64,000 nucleotides of DNA from Streptosporangium sp. NBC_01756 (GCF_035917975.1 NZ_CP109130.1:1798001-1862000); one strand, 5' to 3'. Positions 17,171 to 31,912 are shown, numbered from the stretch's first letter. Notes: generated by a model from the letters alone, not told the origin. Numbers and translations: made by a program.

Positions 17171-19234
17171 TCATCGGGCCACCGTGCCGTCCCGTTTGAT
17201 CATCGGTGGTTCGGAGGCGGGACGTCTTGCCGGTAGTGCCGCCGCGGCAGGCCCTCCGGTGGGAGTGAAACCGTAGATGCCTTCGTAGATCTTCCGGGCG
17301 GCCGGAGCCGCGGTCTCGGCTCCCATCCCTCCCTGGGAGACCATGACGACGACCACGAAGCGGGGCCTTTCGGTCGGCGCGAACGAGGCGAACCAGGAGG
17401 TGTCCGCCTTGCCGTAGACCTCGGCGGTCCCGGTCTTACCGCCGATCCTCACCTTGTCCATGGGGAAACCGACGAATGCTCCGGCAGCCGTGCCGTCGGA
17501 GGGAACATCGCTCAGCGCCTTCTTGATGTAGGCCCGCTCCGTGGCGGAGATCGGCAGTCTGCGCACCACCGGCGCCTTGATCTCCTTGACCATGCTGCCG
17601 TCCGGCCGCACCAGCGCCCAGCCCAGCCGGGGGCTGCGCAGCTTGCCGTCTCCGACCAGTGCCGCGTAGGCCGCCGCGAGCTGCAACGGGGTCACCAGGA
17701 CGTCGCCCTGGCCGATGGAGAAGTTGGCCGCGTCACCCGGCCGCCACTGGTAACCCTCGACGCAGTTCTCGTACGCCAGTTGCTTGAGGAAGGCGGCCCG
17801 GCTGGGATCGCCCTTGGCGACCTCCGGATATCCGGACTTGGCCCGCTTGCAGTTGTCCGCTCTGGTGACCGCCCACAGGTCCTTCTTCCACCGCCGGTCG
17901 GGGATCCGCCCCGCCGACTCGCCCGGCAGGTCGATGCCGGTGGGATGACCGAAGCCGAAGGAGCGCGCCATGTTCGCCATCGGCTCCTTGATCTTCGCCT
18001 TCCCCTTCAGCCCGCCGTCGCGCAGCCACTGCTCGTAGGCCGCCCGGTAGAAGATCGTGTCGCAGGACTTCACCAGCGCCGTATGCAGGGTCATCGTGCC
18101 CAGCCCGATGCCCCTGAAGTTGTTGAACGGCCGGCTGCCGACCATGAAGGAACCCGGGCAGTCGTACTGGCCGTGCAGGGGGTAGCCGTCTTTGAGCATC
18201 GCCGACACCGACGAGACCTTGAACGTCGAGCCCGGCGCGAACTCGCCTTTGATGGCGCGCGACACCAGCGGCTTACCGGCCTTGCCGGACAGCAGGCGCT
18301 GGTAGTCCTTCTCCGAGATGCCCCCGGTCCAGATCGCCGGGTTGTAGGTCGGCGCGCTGGCCAACGCGATCACCCGGCTGGTCCGCACGTCGAGCACGAC
18401 CGCCGCCGCGCCGTCGGCCCGCGGAGCGGACTTCATGGCCTCGGCCAGTGCCTTCTCCGCCACGCCCTGCACCTTGGCGTCGATGCTGGTGATGAGCGTG
18501 TCCCCAGAGGTGGGCGGCACCTGCCGCTCCACTCCGATCACCTTGCCGAGCCGGTCCACCTGCACTCGCCGCAGACCGGGCACGCCCCGGAGCGCGCCGT
18601 CGTACACCGACTCCAGCCCGTCCCTGCCGACCAGGTCCACTCCGGAGAACACCGTTCTGGATCCGGCCCGTTTCTCCATCTCGGCCTGGGTGATCGGCTG
18701 CAGGTAACCGAGCGCCTGCGCGCCCGCGGTGCTGCCCGGATACTCCCGGACCGCCTGCACCTCGGCGGTCACCCCGGGAAACTCCTCCTGACGCTCCAGT
18801 ATCTGCAGGGCCTCGCGGGTCGTGACGTGGTCGTCGATCGGGATCGGCTGGTACGGCGATCCCGGCCAGCAGGGCCTGGCGACCCCAGGACCGCATGCCC
18901 TGATGCGTTCGCGCAGGTCCGCGGGCCGTCGGTCCAGGACCGCGGCCAGCCGCTGGAGCACGGACCGGCCGTTGCCCTCCATCCGGTTCAGGCTCGTACG
19001 GTCCACCGAGACCACCAGCCGGGTGCGGTTACGCACCAGCGGCCGTCCCGCCGAGTCGAGGATCTGCCCGCGCACCGCGGGCACCACCACGTCGCGGGTG
19101 CGCGTCTCCATCGCGGCCGTCACGAACTCCTTACCGCGTACGACCTGCACCTGCCAGAGCCGTACGGACAGCAATACCAGCAGTGAGACCACCAGCACCT
19201 GCAGCACGACCAACCGGCCCCGTATCCGGATCAT
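17171..19234 (-). CDS. mrdA: Penicillin-binding protein 2 (class B transpeptidase)
   Basis: This enzyme cross-links peptidoglycan during lateral growth as RodA's partner. Of about 687 residues, a single N-terminal membrane helix (VLQVLVVSLLVLLSVRLW) is followed by the dimerisation domain and the transpeptidase domain. Active-site motifs are STFK (catalytic Ser), SCD in the SxN position and KTGTAE. I chose the ATG at 19234 (MIRIRGR) because GAGGAG lies 6 nt upstream; an ATG at 19267 has none. It lies between mreD and rodA. Confidence 0.93.
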   Translation of the reverse strand: MIRIRGRLVVLQVLVVSLLVLLSVRLWQVQVVRGKEFVTAAMETRTRDVVVPAVRGQILDSAGRPLVRNRTRLVVSVDRTSLNRMEGNGRSVLQRLAAVLDRRPADLRERIRACGPGVARPCWPGSPYQPIPIDDHVTTREALQILERQEEFPGVTAEVQAVREYPGSTAGAQALGYLQPITQAEMEKRAGSRTVFSGVDLVGRDGLESVYDGALRGVPGLRRVQVDRLGKVIGVERQVPPTSGDTLITSIDAKVQGVAEKALAEAMKSAPRADGAAAVVLDVRTSRVIALASAPTYNPAIWTGGISEKDYQRLLSGKAGKPLVSRAIKGEFAPGSTFKVSSVSAMLKDGYPLHGQYDCPGSFMVGSRPFNNFRGIGLGTMTLHTALVKSCDTIFYRAAYEQWLRDGGLKGKAKIKEPMANMARSFGFGHPTGIDLPGESAGRIPDRRWKKDLWAVTRADNCKRAKSGYPEVAKGDPSRAAFLKQLAYENCVEGYQWRPGDAANFSIGQGDVLVTPLQLAAAYAALVGDGKLRSPRLGWALVRPDGSMVKEIKAPVVRRLPISATERAYIKKALSDVPSDGTAAGAFVGFPMDKVRIGGKTGTAEVYGKADTSWFASFAPTERPRFVVVVMVSQGGMGAETAAPAARKIYEGIYGFTPTGGPAAAALPARRPASEPPMIKRDGTVAR

Positions 19235-19301
19235 GTCCGCTCCTCGCCTGACGGCGGGTTCGAGCATGAGGGGAAGACGTCGTGCTCGCCGACTCGCCCG
19301 T

Positions 19302-19832
19302 TCATGTGCGGCTCCGCGCCGGATACCTCGTCAGCTGCAAGGCCCGCGTCCGGGGTCCTCGGACGACTCTCGTCACCGCCCACACGATCAGCGGTGCGGC
19401 CAGCACGTTGTACAGGACCATCTGGGGCAGCACCGTCGTGAGCATGGACTGGCTGATCCGCTCGTCCCCGAGCAGCCCGCCCACCGCCACGGCGACCACC
19501 GGACCGACGGCTGCACAGGTCAACGCCGTGATCTGCATGGTTTCGGGGTAGTTTTCAACCATTCGACCGGCCATGAACCCGATCAGGCACAGCACCAGCG
19601 CATACTGCCCGAGCACATGCGCGGCGGGTGGCAGTATGTCGCTGAGCAGCCCCCCGCAGAAACCCATGACCGCTCCGGCCACAGCCCCGCGGACCAGTGC
19701 GTAACCCACCACGGTGAGCAGCACCAGATCAGGCGCACCCAGCCCCGGAAGCGGCAGCCGGTTCACGATCGTCATCTGGACGACCATGACCAGCAGGAGC
19801 ATGCCCACCGAGACCACATCGCGGCCGCCCAC
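19302..19832 (-). CDS. mreD: Rod shape-determining protein MreD
   Basis: A 176-residue integral membrane protein with five or six helices and the family-typical LPLPGLGAPDLVLLTVVGYAL near the N-terminus. MreD links MreC to the RodA-PBP2 synthase. It begins 2 bp after the mreC stop codon, so translation is likely coupled. Confidence 0.9.
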   Translation of the reverse strand: MGGRDVVSVGMLLLVMVVQMTIVNRLPLPGLGAPDLVLLTVVGYALVRGAVAGAVMGFCGGLLSDILPPAAHVLGQYALVLCLIGFMAGRMVENYPETMQITALTCAAVGPVVAVAVGGLLGDERISQSMLTTVLPQMVLYNVLAAPLIVWAVTRVVRGPRTRALQLTRYPARSRT

Positions 19833-19834
19833 CG

Positions 19835-20788
19835 TCAGACTCCCTTCCGCGGCAGGTCGAGCCTGCGCGACGCCTCGGGTTTCCGCGACGCCTCGGGGCT
19901 GTCCGGCTGGTCGGGCCTGCCCGGGGTGTCGGGCCGCACCGCGTCACGCGGATCGCGTCGCGGCGCCTGAACCACCACACCGACCACATCCAGCGCGGTG
20001 AGGTCCGCGTACGGCCGCGCGTAGGCCATCCGGGTCAACTCCCCGGGCGTGGCCTCCACCCGCTCCACCACCCCGATCGGCACTCCTGCGACGTACGGCA
20101 CGCCACGCTGGGAACCGAAACTCACGATCCTGCGGCCTGGAGCGACCTGAGCGGTCGAGTCGAGCAGCCGGAAACGGACCAGACGGCCGTTCTCCCCTAC
20201 TCCGTGCACCACTCCGATCTCGTTGCTTCCCTCCAGCCGGGCCCCGACCGCCGAAGCGGGATCACTGAGCAGGACCACGGTCGAGGTGGAGGCCCCCACA
20301 TGGACCACCCGGCCTACCAGGCCGGCGCCGTTCAACACGGTCATCTCCGACCGCACCCCGTCGGCGCTGCCCACGTCGAGCTCGACGGCCTCCTCGAACC
20401 CAGGTGTGCCACGCCGGGCGATCACCTGAGCGGACACGATCCTGTATCCGGCGGTCCCGGCGACCCGGAGCAGGCGTCTCAGCTCGGCTGAGTGCCGCCG
20501 ATCCATGCTCTGTGCCATCAGATCATGCTTGAGCCGCTGGTTCTCCGCGTTCAGCGCATCGATGCGGCGCTGCGCGTCGGGCGCTCCCACCATTGCCTCA
20601 AAGAACTGCCCGACCGGCCGGACGACACCGGCCCCCGCGCTCTCCGCGGTGCCGAACAGCGCTGTTCCCGCCCCCCGGAGAGAGCTGAGGGGAGAGTCGT
20701 CTCCTGCCCGATGGTCCACGGTCATGAGCACGAGTGCCGCGGCCAGCAGCAGCCCTAGGCTCATCCGTGCCCGACGCGTGTCTTTCAT
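19835..20788 (-). CDS. mreC: Rod shape-determining protein MreC
   Basis: A 317-residue bitopic protein with one N-terminal helix (MSLGLLLAAALVLMTVD), a coiled coil (about residues 65-95, ALNAENQRLKHDLMAQS) and a beta-rich periplasmic-type domain. It activates PBP2. The start ATG shares its A with the mreB stop (TGATG at 20790-20786), so translation is coupled. The C-terminal 40 residues are a Pro/Asp/Arg/Ser-rich tail after the conserved domain. Confidence 0.92.
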   Translation of the reverse strand: MKDTRRARMSLGLLLAAALVLMTVDHRAGDDSPLSSLRGAGTALFGTAESAGAGVVRPVGQFFEAMVGAPDAQRRIDALNAENQRLKHDLMAQSMDRRHSAELRRLLRVAGTAGYRIVSAQVIARRGTPGFEEAVELDVGSADGVRSEMTVLNGAGLVGRVVHVGASTSTVVLLSDPASAVGARLEGSNEIGVVHGVGENGRLVRFRLLDSTAQVAPGRRIVSFGSQRGVPYVAGVPIGVVERVEATPGELTRMAYARPYADLTALDVVGVVVQAPRRDPRDAVRPDTPGRPDQPDSPEASRKPEASRRLDLPRKGV

Positions 20789-21819
20789 CAGTGCCGCGGC
20801 TCCGGAACCAGGACCTGCTGCAGGGCGTCGAAGTCCTCGACACACTTACCCGAGCCGAGAGCGACGGAGTCGAGTGCGTTGTCCACCAGATGAATCGGCA
20901 TACCGGTCTCGTCCTTGAGCCGCTCGTCCATTCCTTTGAGGAGCGCGCCGCCCCCGGTGAGCGCGATACCCCGGTCCATCAGATCCCCGGAGAGCTCCGG
21001 CGGGCACTTGTCCAAGGTGGTCTTGACCGCGTCCACGATCGCGTTCACCGACTCCTCGGTAGCCTTACGGATCTCATGGGCCGACACGATGATCGTCTTT
21101 GGCAGGCCGCTGACCAGGTCACGGCCCCGGATCTCGGCATGCCCCTCATCCGGGAGGACGCAGGCGGAGCCGATCGCCATCTTGATCTCCTCAGCGGTCC
21201 GCTCGCCGAGCATGAGGGAGTATTCCTTCTTCGCGAAGCTGATGATCGCCTGATCCAGCTCGTCGCCGCCCACCCGGATCGATTGGCTGGTCACCACACC
21301 GCCCATCGAGATGATGGCCACCTCCGTGGTACCTCCGCCGACGTCGACCACCATGTTGCCGGTCGGCTCGTGCACGGGGAGGCCGGCACCGATCGCCGCG
21401 GCCATCGGCTCTTCGATGATGAAGACCTGACGCGCTCCCGCCTGGTAACCGGCTTCCTTGACCGCGCGCTGCTCGACTCCGGTGATCCCGCTCGGCACCG
21501 CGATGATGATGCGGGGCTTGGCGAAGTGGCGACGCTTGTGCACACGCTGGATGAAGTAGCGCAGCATGCGCTCGGTGACGTCGAAGTCGGCGATGACGCC
21601 GTCCTTGAGCGGCCTGATCGCCACAATGTTGCCCGGTGTCCGGCCGATCATGCGCTTGGCCTCGATACCGATGGCGACGATCTTCCCTGAAGTCGTGTTG
21701 ATCGCGACGACGGACGGCTCGTTGAGCACGATGCCGCGACCTCGGACATAGACGAGTGTGTTGGCGGTGCCGAGGTCGACTGCCATGTCGCGGCCGAGAA
21801 AAGAAAGCATGCTGCTCAT
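20788..21819 (-). CDS. mreB: Rod shape-determining protein MreB
   Basis: A bacterial actin of 343 residues that positions cell wall synthesis; in sporulating actinomycetes MreB acts mainly in spore wall formation. The phosphate-1 loop [15 protein letters not shown], the phosphate-2 segment [12 protein letters not shown] and the adenosine motif [13 protein letters not shown] are visible. AAGGAGG precedes the chosen ATG at 21819 (MSSMLSFLG) by about 11 nt; a start three codons later is also possible. It heads the mreBCD-pbp2-rodA operon. Confidence 0.95.
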   Translation of the reverse strand: MSSMLSFLGRDMAVDLGTANTLVYVRGRGIVLNEPSVVAINTTSGKIVAIGIEAKRMIGRTPGNIVAIRPLKDGVIADFDVTERMLRYFIQRVHKRRHFAKPRIIIAVPSGITGVEQRAVKEAGYQAGARQVFIIEEPMAAAIGAGLPVHEPTGNMVVDVGGGTTEVAIISMGGVVTSQSIRVGGDELDQAIISFAKKEYSLMLGERTAEEIKMAIGSACVLPDEGHAEIRGRDLVSGLPKTIIVSAHEIRKATEESVNAIVDAVKTTLDKCPPELSGDLMDRGIALTGGGALLKGMDERLKDETGMPIHLVDNALDSVALGSGKCVEDFDALQQVLVPEPRH

Positions 21820-21951
21820 GGGGAAGGCGGCCCTCCTTCCGTGAGGTCGTCGGCGAAAACTACAGAACGCACTCGAATCGTAACGTGACGTACCCACACT
21901 TGAGCGCAATGAGCCCGTCAGTTCCAGGAAAATCTTAAGACGTGCCAAATA

Positions 21952-21990
21952 CGTCGAGCCTCATCACTCCCTGAGTGACGAGGCTCGACG
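21952..21990 (-). terminator. Strong hairpin terminator after ndk
   Basis: An 18-bp stem with one mismatch (21952-21969 with 21973-21990) closes a 3-nt loop just after the ndk stop codon. It isolates ndk from the mre operon. Confidence 0.8.
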
Positions 21991-22010
21991 GCGTCAGAGG
22001 CCGATAAGAC

Positions 22011-22421
22011 CTAGAAACGGTCCGGGAAGAAGATCTTGATTTCGCGGGCGGCGGACTCCGGCGAGTCGGAGCCGTGGACCACGTTCTCACCGATCTCCAG
22101 GGCATGGTCGCCGCGGATGGTGCCGGGGGCGGACTTGACCGGGTCGGTCAGGCCGGCGAGGGCGCGGAAGGCCTCGATGGCACGAGGTCCCTCCAGGACC
22201 AGCGCGACCAGCGGACCGGAGGTGATGAACTCGACCAGTTCCCCGAAGAACGGCCGCTCGGAGTGCTCCGCGTAGTGGGTCTTGGCGGTCTCGACGTCCA
22301 GAGTGCGCAGTTCCAGCGCCGCGACCTTCAGGCCCTTGCGCTCGACCCGGGCGATCACATCGCCGATGAGACCACGCGCGACACCGTCGGGCTTGATCAG
22401 GACAAGAGTGCGCTCGGACAC
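22011..22421 (-). CDS. ndk: Nucleoside diphosphate kinase
   Basis: Balances nucleoside triphosphate pools by phosphate transfer through a phosphohistidine. The 136-residue protein starts [20 protein letters not shown] and has the active-site histidine at about residue 116 in NVVHGSDS. Length and motifs are fully standard. A strong terminator follows, so it is probably a single-gene unit or the end of the folC-MFS-ndk series. Confidence 0.97.
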   Translation of the reverse strand: MSERTLVLIKPDGVARGLIGDVIARVERKGLKVAALELRTLDVETAKTHYAEHSERPFFGELVEFITSGPLVALVLEGPRAIEAFRALAGLTDPVKSAPGTIRGDHALEIGENVVHGSDSPESAAREIKIFFPDRF

Positions 22422-22512
22422 TGAAGTTCTCCTTTAAGCAAATATGGTTCGTGAACGGTGTTGACCGCGCGAAGTTTACCGTCCTCCACCCGATTCTCCG
22501 TGGTCGACGACA

Positions 22513-24117
22513 TCACGGGCGGGCGGGGCCCTCTTCCGGTGTGTCCTCCGGAGAGGGGGCGGGTGGTGGCACCACCAGCGACGTGCCAGTCTTAACCGGC
22601 CGCGGGTCCGGCTGTGGCTCCGCTCGGCCCAGCCCGCCGGATCCTTCCGTGGAGGACGGTCCGCCCCAGGGGTCGCCGCCTCCAGCCACCGGTGTCCTCA
22701 CTCCATCGGATCCGACACCGGAAGAACGACGGCTCAGGACCGCGCAGAGCACGATCGTCACGACCACCAGGCCGCCGCCGATCAGCGCCCACAGATGGAG
22801 TGCGCCCACGAACCCGTCGACCAGCGCCTGAGGGGTCTTCGCGTCCTTCAGCCAGATGAACTGGACACCGCCGCCCAGCAGGAAGCCGGAAAGCACCCCG
22901 GGGAAGAGCAGCGACAACCCGAAGAGGGCCACACCGGAGCCGCACGAGCGCAACGCGGAGGTGAGGGCCACCGAGGCGCCGACCCCGACCAGAACGAACG
23001 GGAGGATCAGCACGGGTCCGTCCGAGGTGGGAAGGAGCAGCCGGACGGCGCACAACCCCACCACCACGGTCACCAGACCTCCCGCGCCGACCAGAAGCAT
23101 GCCGCCGTCGCCCATCCGGCTCACCAGCACCGCGGCGACAACACCGATTGCTCCGGCGACCGCGAAAGCGGGCCACAGACCGGACAGGCCAGGCCCGCCC
23201 AGACCGCCGAGCTCGACATAGGTGACCTGGGCCGCGGTGGGCAGGACGACGACGCCCACCACGAGCATCGTGTAGGCGGGGGTCCTGCCGCCGGCACCGT
23301 CGAGAGCGACCAGGGAAGCGGATCCGAAAAGCGCGAGAACCGACAGCAGCGCCGCGAGGACCAGCAGAGGCGATGGCCAGTCGAAGGTGCTTCCCAGCGC
23401 CAGAAGGGCGATGCCCGCAGCGGGCAGGGCCGCCATCAGCAGCGGCCCGCGCTCCGCGCTGCCCGCCCCGCTGCCGCTCCCCGCGCCCTCTCCGCTCCTC
23501 ATCCAGAGCACAAGGTAGAGAGCGGCCAGGACGAGCGCGGCTCCCGTGAGCATCGGGTACGGCTGGAGCGTGACCCTCCAGGACCTCACCTCGTCAAGCG
23601 GCCACAGGGCGAGCGCCTGCGCGGCCAGGAGGCTCAGCGCGAGCACGCCTCCCCACACCGCGCGCAGGAACGGCGACCTCTCCCAGACCGCCATCAGCGT
23701 GGCGGGCACCAGCAGTCCCGCTCCGACCCCGTGCAGGACCCGCAGGATTCCCACCATCGGCGCGGAGTCCGCATAACCCCCCGCGGCATCGGCCACCGCG
23801 AGCAGGGCCAGGCCGACGACCAGGGCCGGCGCCGCCCGCATGCGGCGCACGGCGAGGACGGCCAGTGGCACGGTGAGCACCATCGCGGGCAGCGCCAGCC
23901 CATGTGCCCGCACCATCGCGATCTGCGAGATCTCAGGCGGCAGCAGAGCGGCCACCACCGAGATGGTGTTGGGGATGGCGACGACCGCCAGGGGAAGCAC
24001 CACCGCGACGAGCAACCCGAGAACGACATCGAGCACCACGGGGACACCGAGCGTGCGCGACAGGCCCTTGGGCCCGGCGGTCACCGCCCGAGTCGGCTGA
24101 ATGGGAGGCACGGCCAT
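22513..24117 (-). CDS. MFS-type multidrug/solute transporter
   Basis: A 534-residue membrane protein with 12-14 predicted helices, an MFS-like arrangement and a hydrophilic Pro/Gly/Ser-rich C-terminal tail of about 60 residues. GILRVLHGVGAGLLVPATLM resembles the motif C region of DHA2-type exporters. The substrate is unknown. The longer frame is rejected because its first 66 residues run through the DUF4233 gene; the ATG at 24117 begins 12 bp after that gene's stop. The order folC, DUF4233, transporter, ndk suggests one transcript. Confidence 0.7.
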   Translation of the reverse strand: MAVPPIQPTRAVTAGPKGLSRTLGVPVVLDVVLGLLVAVVLPLAVVAIPNTISVVAALLPPEISQIAMVRAHGLALPAMVLTVPLAVLAVRRMRAAPALVVGLALLAVADAAGGYADSAPMVGILRVLHGVGAGLLVPATLMAVWERSPFLRAVWGGVLALSLLAAQALALWPLDEVRSWRVTLQPYPMLTGAALVLAALYLVLWMRSGEGAGSGSGAGSAERGPLLMAALPAAGIALLALGSTFDWPSPLLVLAALLSVLALFGSASLVALDGAGGRTPAYTMLVVGVVVLPTAAQVTYVELGGLGGPGLSGLWPAFAVAGAIGVVAAVLVSRMGDGGMLLVGAGGLVTVVVGLCAVRLLLPTSDGPVLILPFVLVGVGASVALTSALRSCGSGVALFGLSLLFPGVLSGFLLGGGVQFIWLKDAKTPQALVDGFVGALHLWALIGGGLVVVTIVLCAVLSRRSSGVGSDGVRTPVAGGGDPWGGPSSTEGSGGLGRAEPQPDPRPVKTGTSLVVPPPAPSPEDTPEEGPARP

Positions 24118-24128
24118 GTTGGCCGACT

Positions 24129-24497
24129 TTAGCGGGAAGTCACGCCCTCGACACGGCGAGCGACGAATATCGCCGTGATCCACAGCGCGGTGAAGATCAC
24201 CCCAAGGAAGAACATGGTGGGGACCAGGAAACCCGCGGCGATGGCGAGCACCTGGATCAGACTTCCCAAAACGTAGGCGAAGGGGCGCTTCAACATACCG
24301 GCGGCCAGGACGCACAGGACCGCCAGACCGATCCCGACGGTTACCGCCACGGCCGGTTCGATGTCCTGGGTGTTGATCGCCACCGGGGTGAACAGCCCGA
24401 TGACGATCGCCTCCATGCCCAGCACACTGGCGCAGAGCCGCCGCATGCCCGGAGTAACTGTGATCATCTCTCGCCTTTCCGCTGTCACCCGGCTCAC
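24129..24497 (-). CDS. DUF4233 domain membrane protein
   Basis: A 122-residue protein with four predicted membrane helices and the family pattern RRLCASVLGMEAIVIGLFTP. It is regularly found directly after folC in actinobacteria; the function is unknown. The GTG at 24497 overlaps the folC stop as GTGA. An internal ATG at 24467 with AAAGGCGAG upstream is an alternative start. Confidence 0.8.
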   Translation of the reverse strand: MSRVTAERREMITVTPGMRRLCASVLGMEAIVIGLFTPVAINTQDIEPAVAVTVGIGLAVLCVLAAGMLKRPFAYVLGSLIQVLAIAAGFLVPTMFFLGVIFTALWITAIFVARRVEGVTSR

Positions 24498-25816
24498 GTG
24501 GCCCTGTCAGCCTTGAGCAGCAACCGTGCGTCTCCCGCGGTCACCACCGAACCGGTGATCAACACCCCTGCTCCGCTGAACTCTCCCAAGGCGTCCACCA
24601 TTTCAATCGCCCGGTCGATGGCACCGTCCAACCGCTCGACCTGGTGGACCCGGTCCATCCCGAAGATCTCCTCGGCGAGCGCCGCGAGCTCGTCCACATC
24701 CATGGATCTGGGCGAGGAATTGCGGGTCACCACGATCTCGTCCATCAGCGGCTCCATCAACTCCAGGATGCCCTGGACGTCCTTGTCCTCGAACACAGCG
24801 ACCACACCGATGAGCTTGGCGAAGTCGAACGACTCCTGAACGGCCTCCAGAGTGGCCTGAATCCCGCCCGGATTGTGCGCGGCGTCTACCAGCACCGTGG
24901 GCCCCCGCCGGACGACTTCGAGCCTGCCCGGCGAACTCACCTGAAGGAACGCCTGCCGGACCAACTCGGGATCGAGCGGGTCCTCCCCCACGCTCAGTGC
25001 CTCGACCGCGGCGAGCGCGCAGGCGGCGTTACTCGCTTGGTGTGCACCGTACAGCGGGAGCATGATGTCGTCGTAGGTGCCCTTGAGGGTCTGGAGACGG
25101 AGCGACTGCCCGCCGATCGCGATCTCTCTGCTGAGCACGCCGAACTCCAGTCCCTCACGCGCCACCGTGGCCCCCATCTCGGCCACCCTGCGCATCAGTA
25201 CCTCGGCTGCGGGAAGTTGCTGTTGAGCGAGTATCGCCGTCGCACCTGGTTTGATGATGCCGGCCTTCTTCTCTGCGATCGTCGCGATGTCGGGGCCGAG
25301 ATAGTCAACATGGTCCAGGGAGATGGGGGTGATGACGGCCACCGCGCCGTCTGCGACGTTCGTGGCGTCGAAGTCGCCGCCCATCCCGGTCTCGATGACG
25401 GCGACGTCGACGGGGGCGTCAGCGAAGGCCGCGAAGGCCATCGCGGTGAGGACCTCGAAGAAGGAGAGCCGGCGTCCCCGGGCATCGATCATCCCAAGGT
25501 AGGGGGCGATGTCCTCGTACACCTCGACGAAGCGCTCCTCGCTCAGCGGGGCACCGTCCACGGAGATGCGCTCCCGCATGGAGACGAGATGCGGGCTGGT
25601 GAAACGGCCGACGCGTAGGTTGCGCTCGCGCAGAATCGTCTCGATCATGCGGGTCGTGCTCGATTTGCCGTTGGTCCCGGCGACATGCACGACCGGATAG
25701 GAATGCTGTGGGGAACCGAGCAGGTCCATAAGCGCGGCGATCCTGTCGAGAGTGGGCTCGAAGTTCCACTCGACGCCGCGTTCCATGATCGCCCGCTCAA
25801 CCGCTTGATAGTCCAC
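24494..25816 (-). CDS. folC: Bifunctional dihydrofolate synthase / folylpolyglutamate synthase
   Basis: FolC adds glutamate to dihydropteroate and then to tetrahydrofolates using ATP. The 440-residue protein has the Mur-ligase-type P-loop HVAGTNGKSSTTRM, ETGMGGDFDATN, TPISLDHVDYLG and VDAAHNPGG. It begins with GTG at 25816 preceded by GAGGT. In other actinobacteria folC follows valS directly; here the rRNA operon and a repeat-rich stretch lie between them. Confidence 0.95.
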   Translation of the reverse strand: MDYQAVERAIMERGVEWNFEPTLDRIAALMDLLGSPQHSYPVVHVAGTNGKSSTTRMIETILRERNLRVGRFTSPHLVSMRERISVDGAPLSEERFVEVYEDIAPYLGMIDARGRRLSFFEVLTAMAFAAFADAPVDVAVIETGMGGDFDATNVADGAVAVITPISLDHVDYLGPDIATIAEKKAGIIKPGATAILAQQQLPAAEVLMRRVAEMGATVAREGLEFGVLSREIAIGGQSLRLQTLKGTYDDIMLPLYGAHQASNAACALAAVEALSVGEDPLDPELVRQAFLQVSSPGRLEVVRRGPTVLVDAAHNPGGIQATLEAVQESFDFAKLIGVVAVFEDKDVQGILELMEPLMDEIVVTRNSSPRSMDVDELAALAEEIFGMDRVHQVERLDGAIDRAIEMVDALGEFSGAGVLITGSVVTAGDARLLLKADRAT

Positions 25817-25849
25817 ACCTCAAGCCTACTGACCCCGCCTGCGGGTCCT

Positions 25850-26037
25850 TGACAGGCCCGAGGAGCGTGACCAGTCCAGGAACAGGCCCGAGCCGGGAAA
25901 TGTGATCAGTCACGGGGAACGCGGCCGGCCCAAGAACAGGCCCGGGAAACATGACCTGCTCAGGAAACGGCCGGGGGAACGTGGCCGGCCCAGGAACGTG
26001 ACCGGGCCGGTAAAGGTGACCGGTCCCCGGGAAAACA
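25850..26037. repeat. Degenerate short repeats between the rRNA operon and folC
   Basis: About eight imperfect copies of a 17-18 bp unit close to GGAACGTGACCGGCCCA are scattered through this stretch, several joined by GAACAGGCCCGG. Examples start near 25863, 25914, 25933, 25964, 25975, 25992 and 26009. Spacing is irregular, roughly 17 to 36 bp. The open minus-strand frame it produces is Pro/Gly/Phe-rich and is not a convincing gene. Confidence 0.6.
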
Positions 26038-26041
26038 GAAA

Positions 26042-26065
26042 AGGCCACCCCAACCGGGATGGCCT
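26042..26065 (-). terminator. rRNA operon terminator
   Basis: A 10-bp stem (26042-26051 with 26056-26065, one G-T pair) with a 4-nt loop is followed on the minus strand by a T-rich run (26041 down to 26030). It lies 18 bp past the 5S gene. Confidence 0.85.
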
Positions 26066-26083
26066 CAACTGCGACAAAAAATT

Positions 26084-26202
26084 GTCCGGCGGCGACCTAC
26101 TCTCCCACACCGTCCCCGGTGCAGTACCATCGGCGCTGAAGAGCTTAACTTCCGGGTTCGGAATGTAACCGGGTGTTTCCCCTTCGCCATAACCGCCGTA
26201 AC
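26084..26202 (-). rRNA. rrf: 5S ribosomal RNA
   Basis: About 118 nt. On the minus strand it reads from GTTACGGCGGTTATGGCG through CCGAACCCGGAAGTTAAG to GTCGCCGCCGG. The ends pair as expected for helix I. It is the last gene of the operon; ends are accurate to a few bases. Confidence 0.95.
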
Positions 26203-26342
26203 CCTATGAAACTGTCAAACACGAGAACGTGTCTGCTGTCTCAGAATTACATAGTGGACGCGGGCAACAACCTTGGTCTCGCGCTGCTCCGGACCCGGCG
26301 AAGGGACAGAGCGCTGCAGAAACCAAGCTTATGCTTTGTGGT

Positions 26343-31370
<5,028 letters not shown>

Positions 31371-31489
31371 ATGTTTGAGAAGTTCTCCCGGCTGAAAGCA
31401 CCCGGCACCAAATGCCGGATGTTCAACCAAAGGAATCCGTCCTCCCACCAAAGTGGGTGGGACGGGAGTTGTGCTTCATGCACTGGCTT

Positions 31490-31512
31490 TTAACACACTG
31501 TTGAGTTCTCAA
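31490..31512 (-). promoter_or_regulatory. rRNA leader antitermination (boxA-like) element
   Basis: The minus strand reads TTGAGAACTCAACAGTGTGT, the leader motif shared by actinobacterial rRNA operons and associated with Nus-dependent antitermination. It lies about 120 bp upstream of the 16S 5' end. Confidence 0.7.
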
Positions 31513-31588
31513 GAAACGGACGCGTTCTCCGTCTTCCCGGCCAGTAGGCCCGGTGTCGGGGGCGTTTCGTTCGTTCCGTTGTGCCTTT

Positions 31589-31617
31589 ATTCTTTCAGGC
31601 CCGCGTTTTCGTGTCAA
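31589..31617 (-). promoter_or_regulatory. Candidate rRNA promoter P2
   Basis: A perfect -35 box TTGACA (31617-31612) is followed after 17 bp by AAGAAT (31594-31589). It lies about 220 bp upstream of the 16S gene in the direction of the operon. Confidence 0.6.
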
Positions 31618-31699
31618 ACCGGCCCGTTTCGAACCACTTGACTTGATCTCGCCTGCCTTACCGGAATTCCGGCCGCCCCGCTTCCGGAGCAACCCTTCT

Positions 31700-31729
31700 A
31701 ACTTACTCCGACATCCCGTTGTTGTCCAA
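31700..31729 (-). promoter_or_regulatory. Candidate rRNA promoter P1
   Basis: TTGGAC (31729-31724) and TAAGTT (31705-31700) are spaced by 18 bp, followed by AGAAGGGTTGC, a context often seen around actinomycete rRNA start sites. Confidence 0.5.
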
Positions 31730-31878
31730 TCGATCGGACACAACCGGATATTTCGGTGATCTTTTAGAGAGGCTGCAGGAACTCGTCCTGCTTGAAGAAC
31801 TGTAGCAGTCCACTCGAGCTGCCATGACCCAATCGGCGGTAACAACTAGGTCTTCCCTGAGTCAGCGACCTCCAAACG

Positions 31879-31912
31879 CAAGAGTCCGGAGCCGATGGGC
31901 TCCGGACTCTTG
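31879..31912 (-). terminator. Terminator after valS
   Basis: A perfect 15-bp stem (31879-31893 with 31898-31912) has a 4-nt loop, 27 bp past the valS stop. It separates valS from the rRNA operon promoters. Confidence 0.85.

Noticed and set aside
25797-26048. 83-codon minus frame through the repeat array
   Set aside because: The product only reflects the degenerate DNA repeats and runs across the rRNA terminator region.
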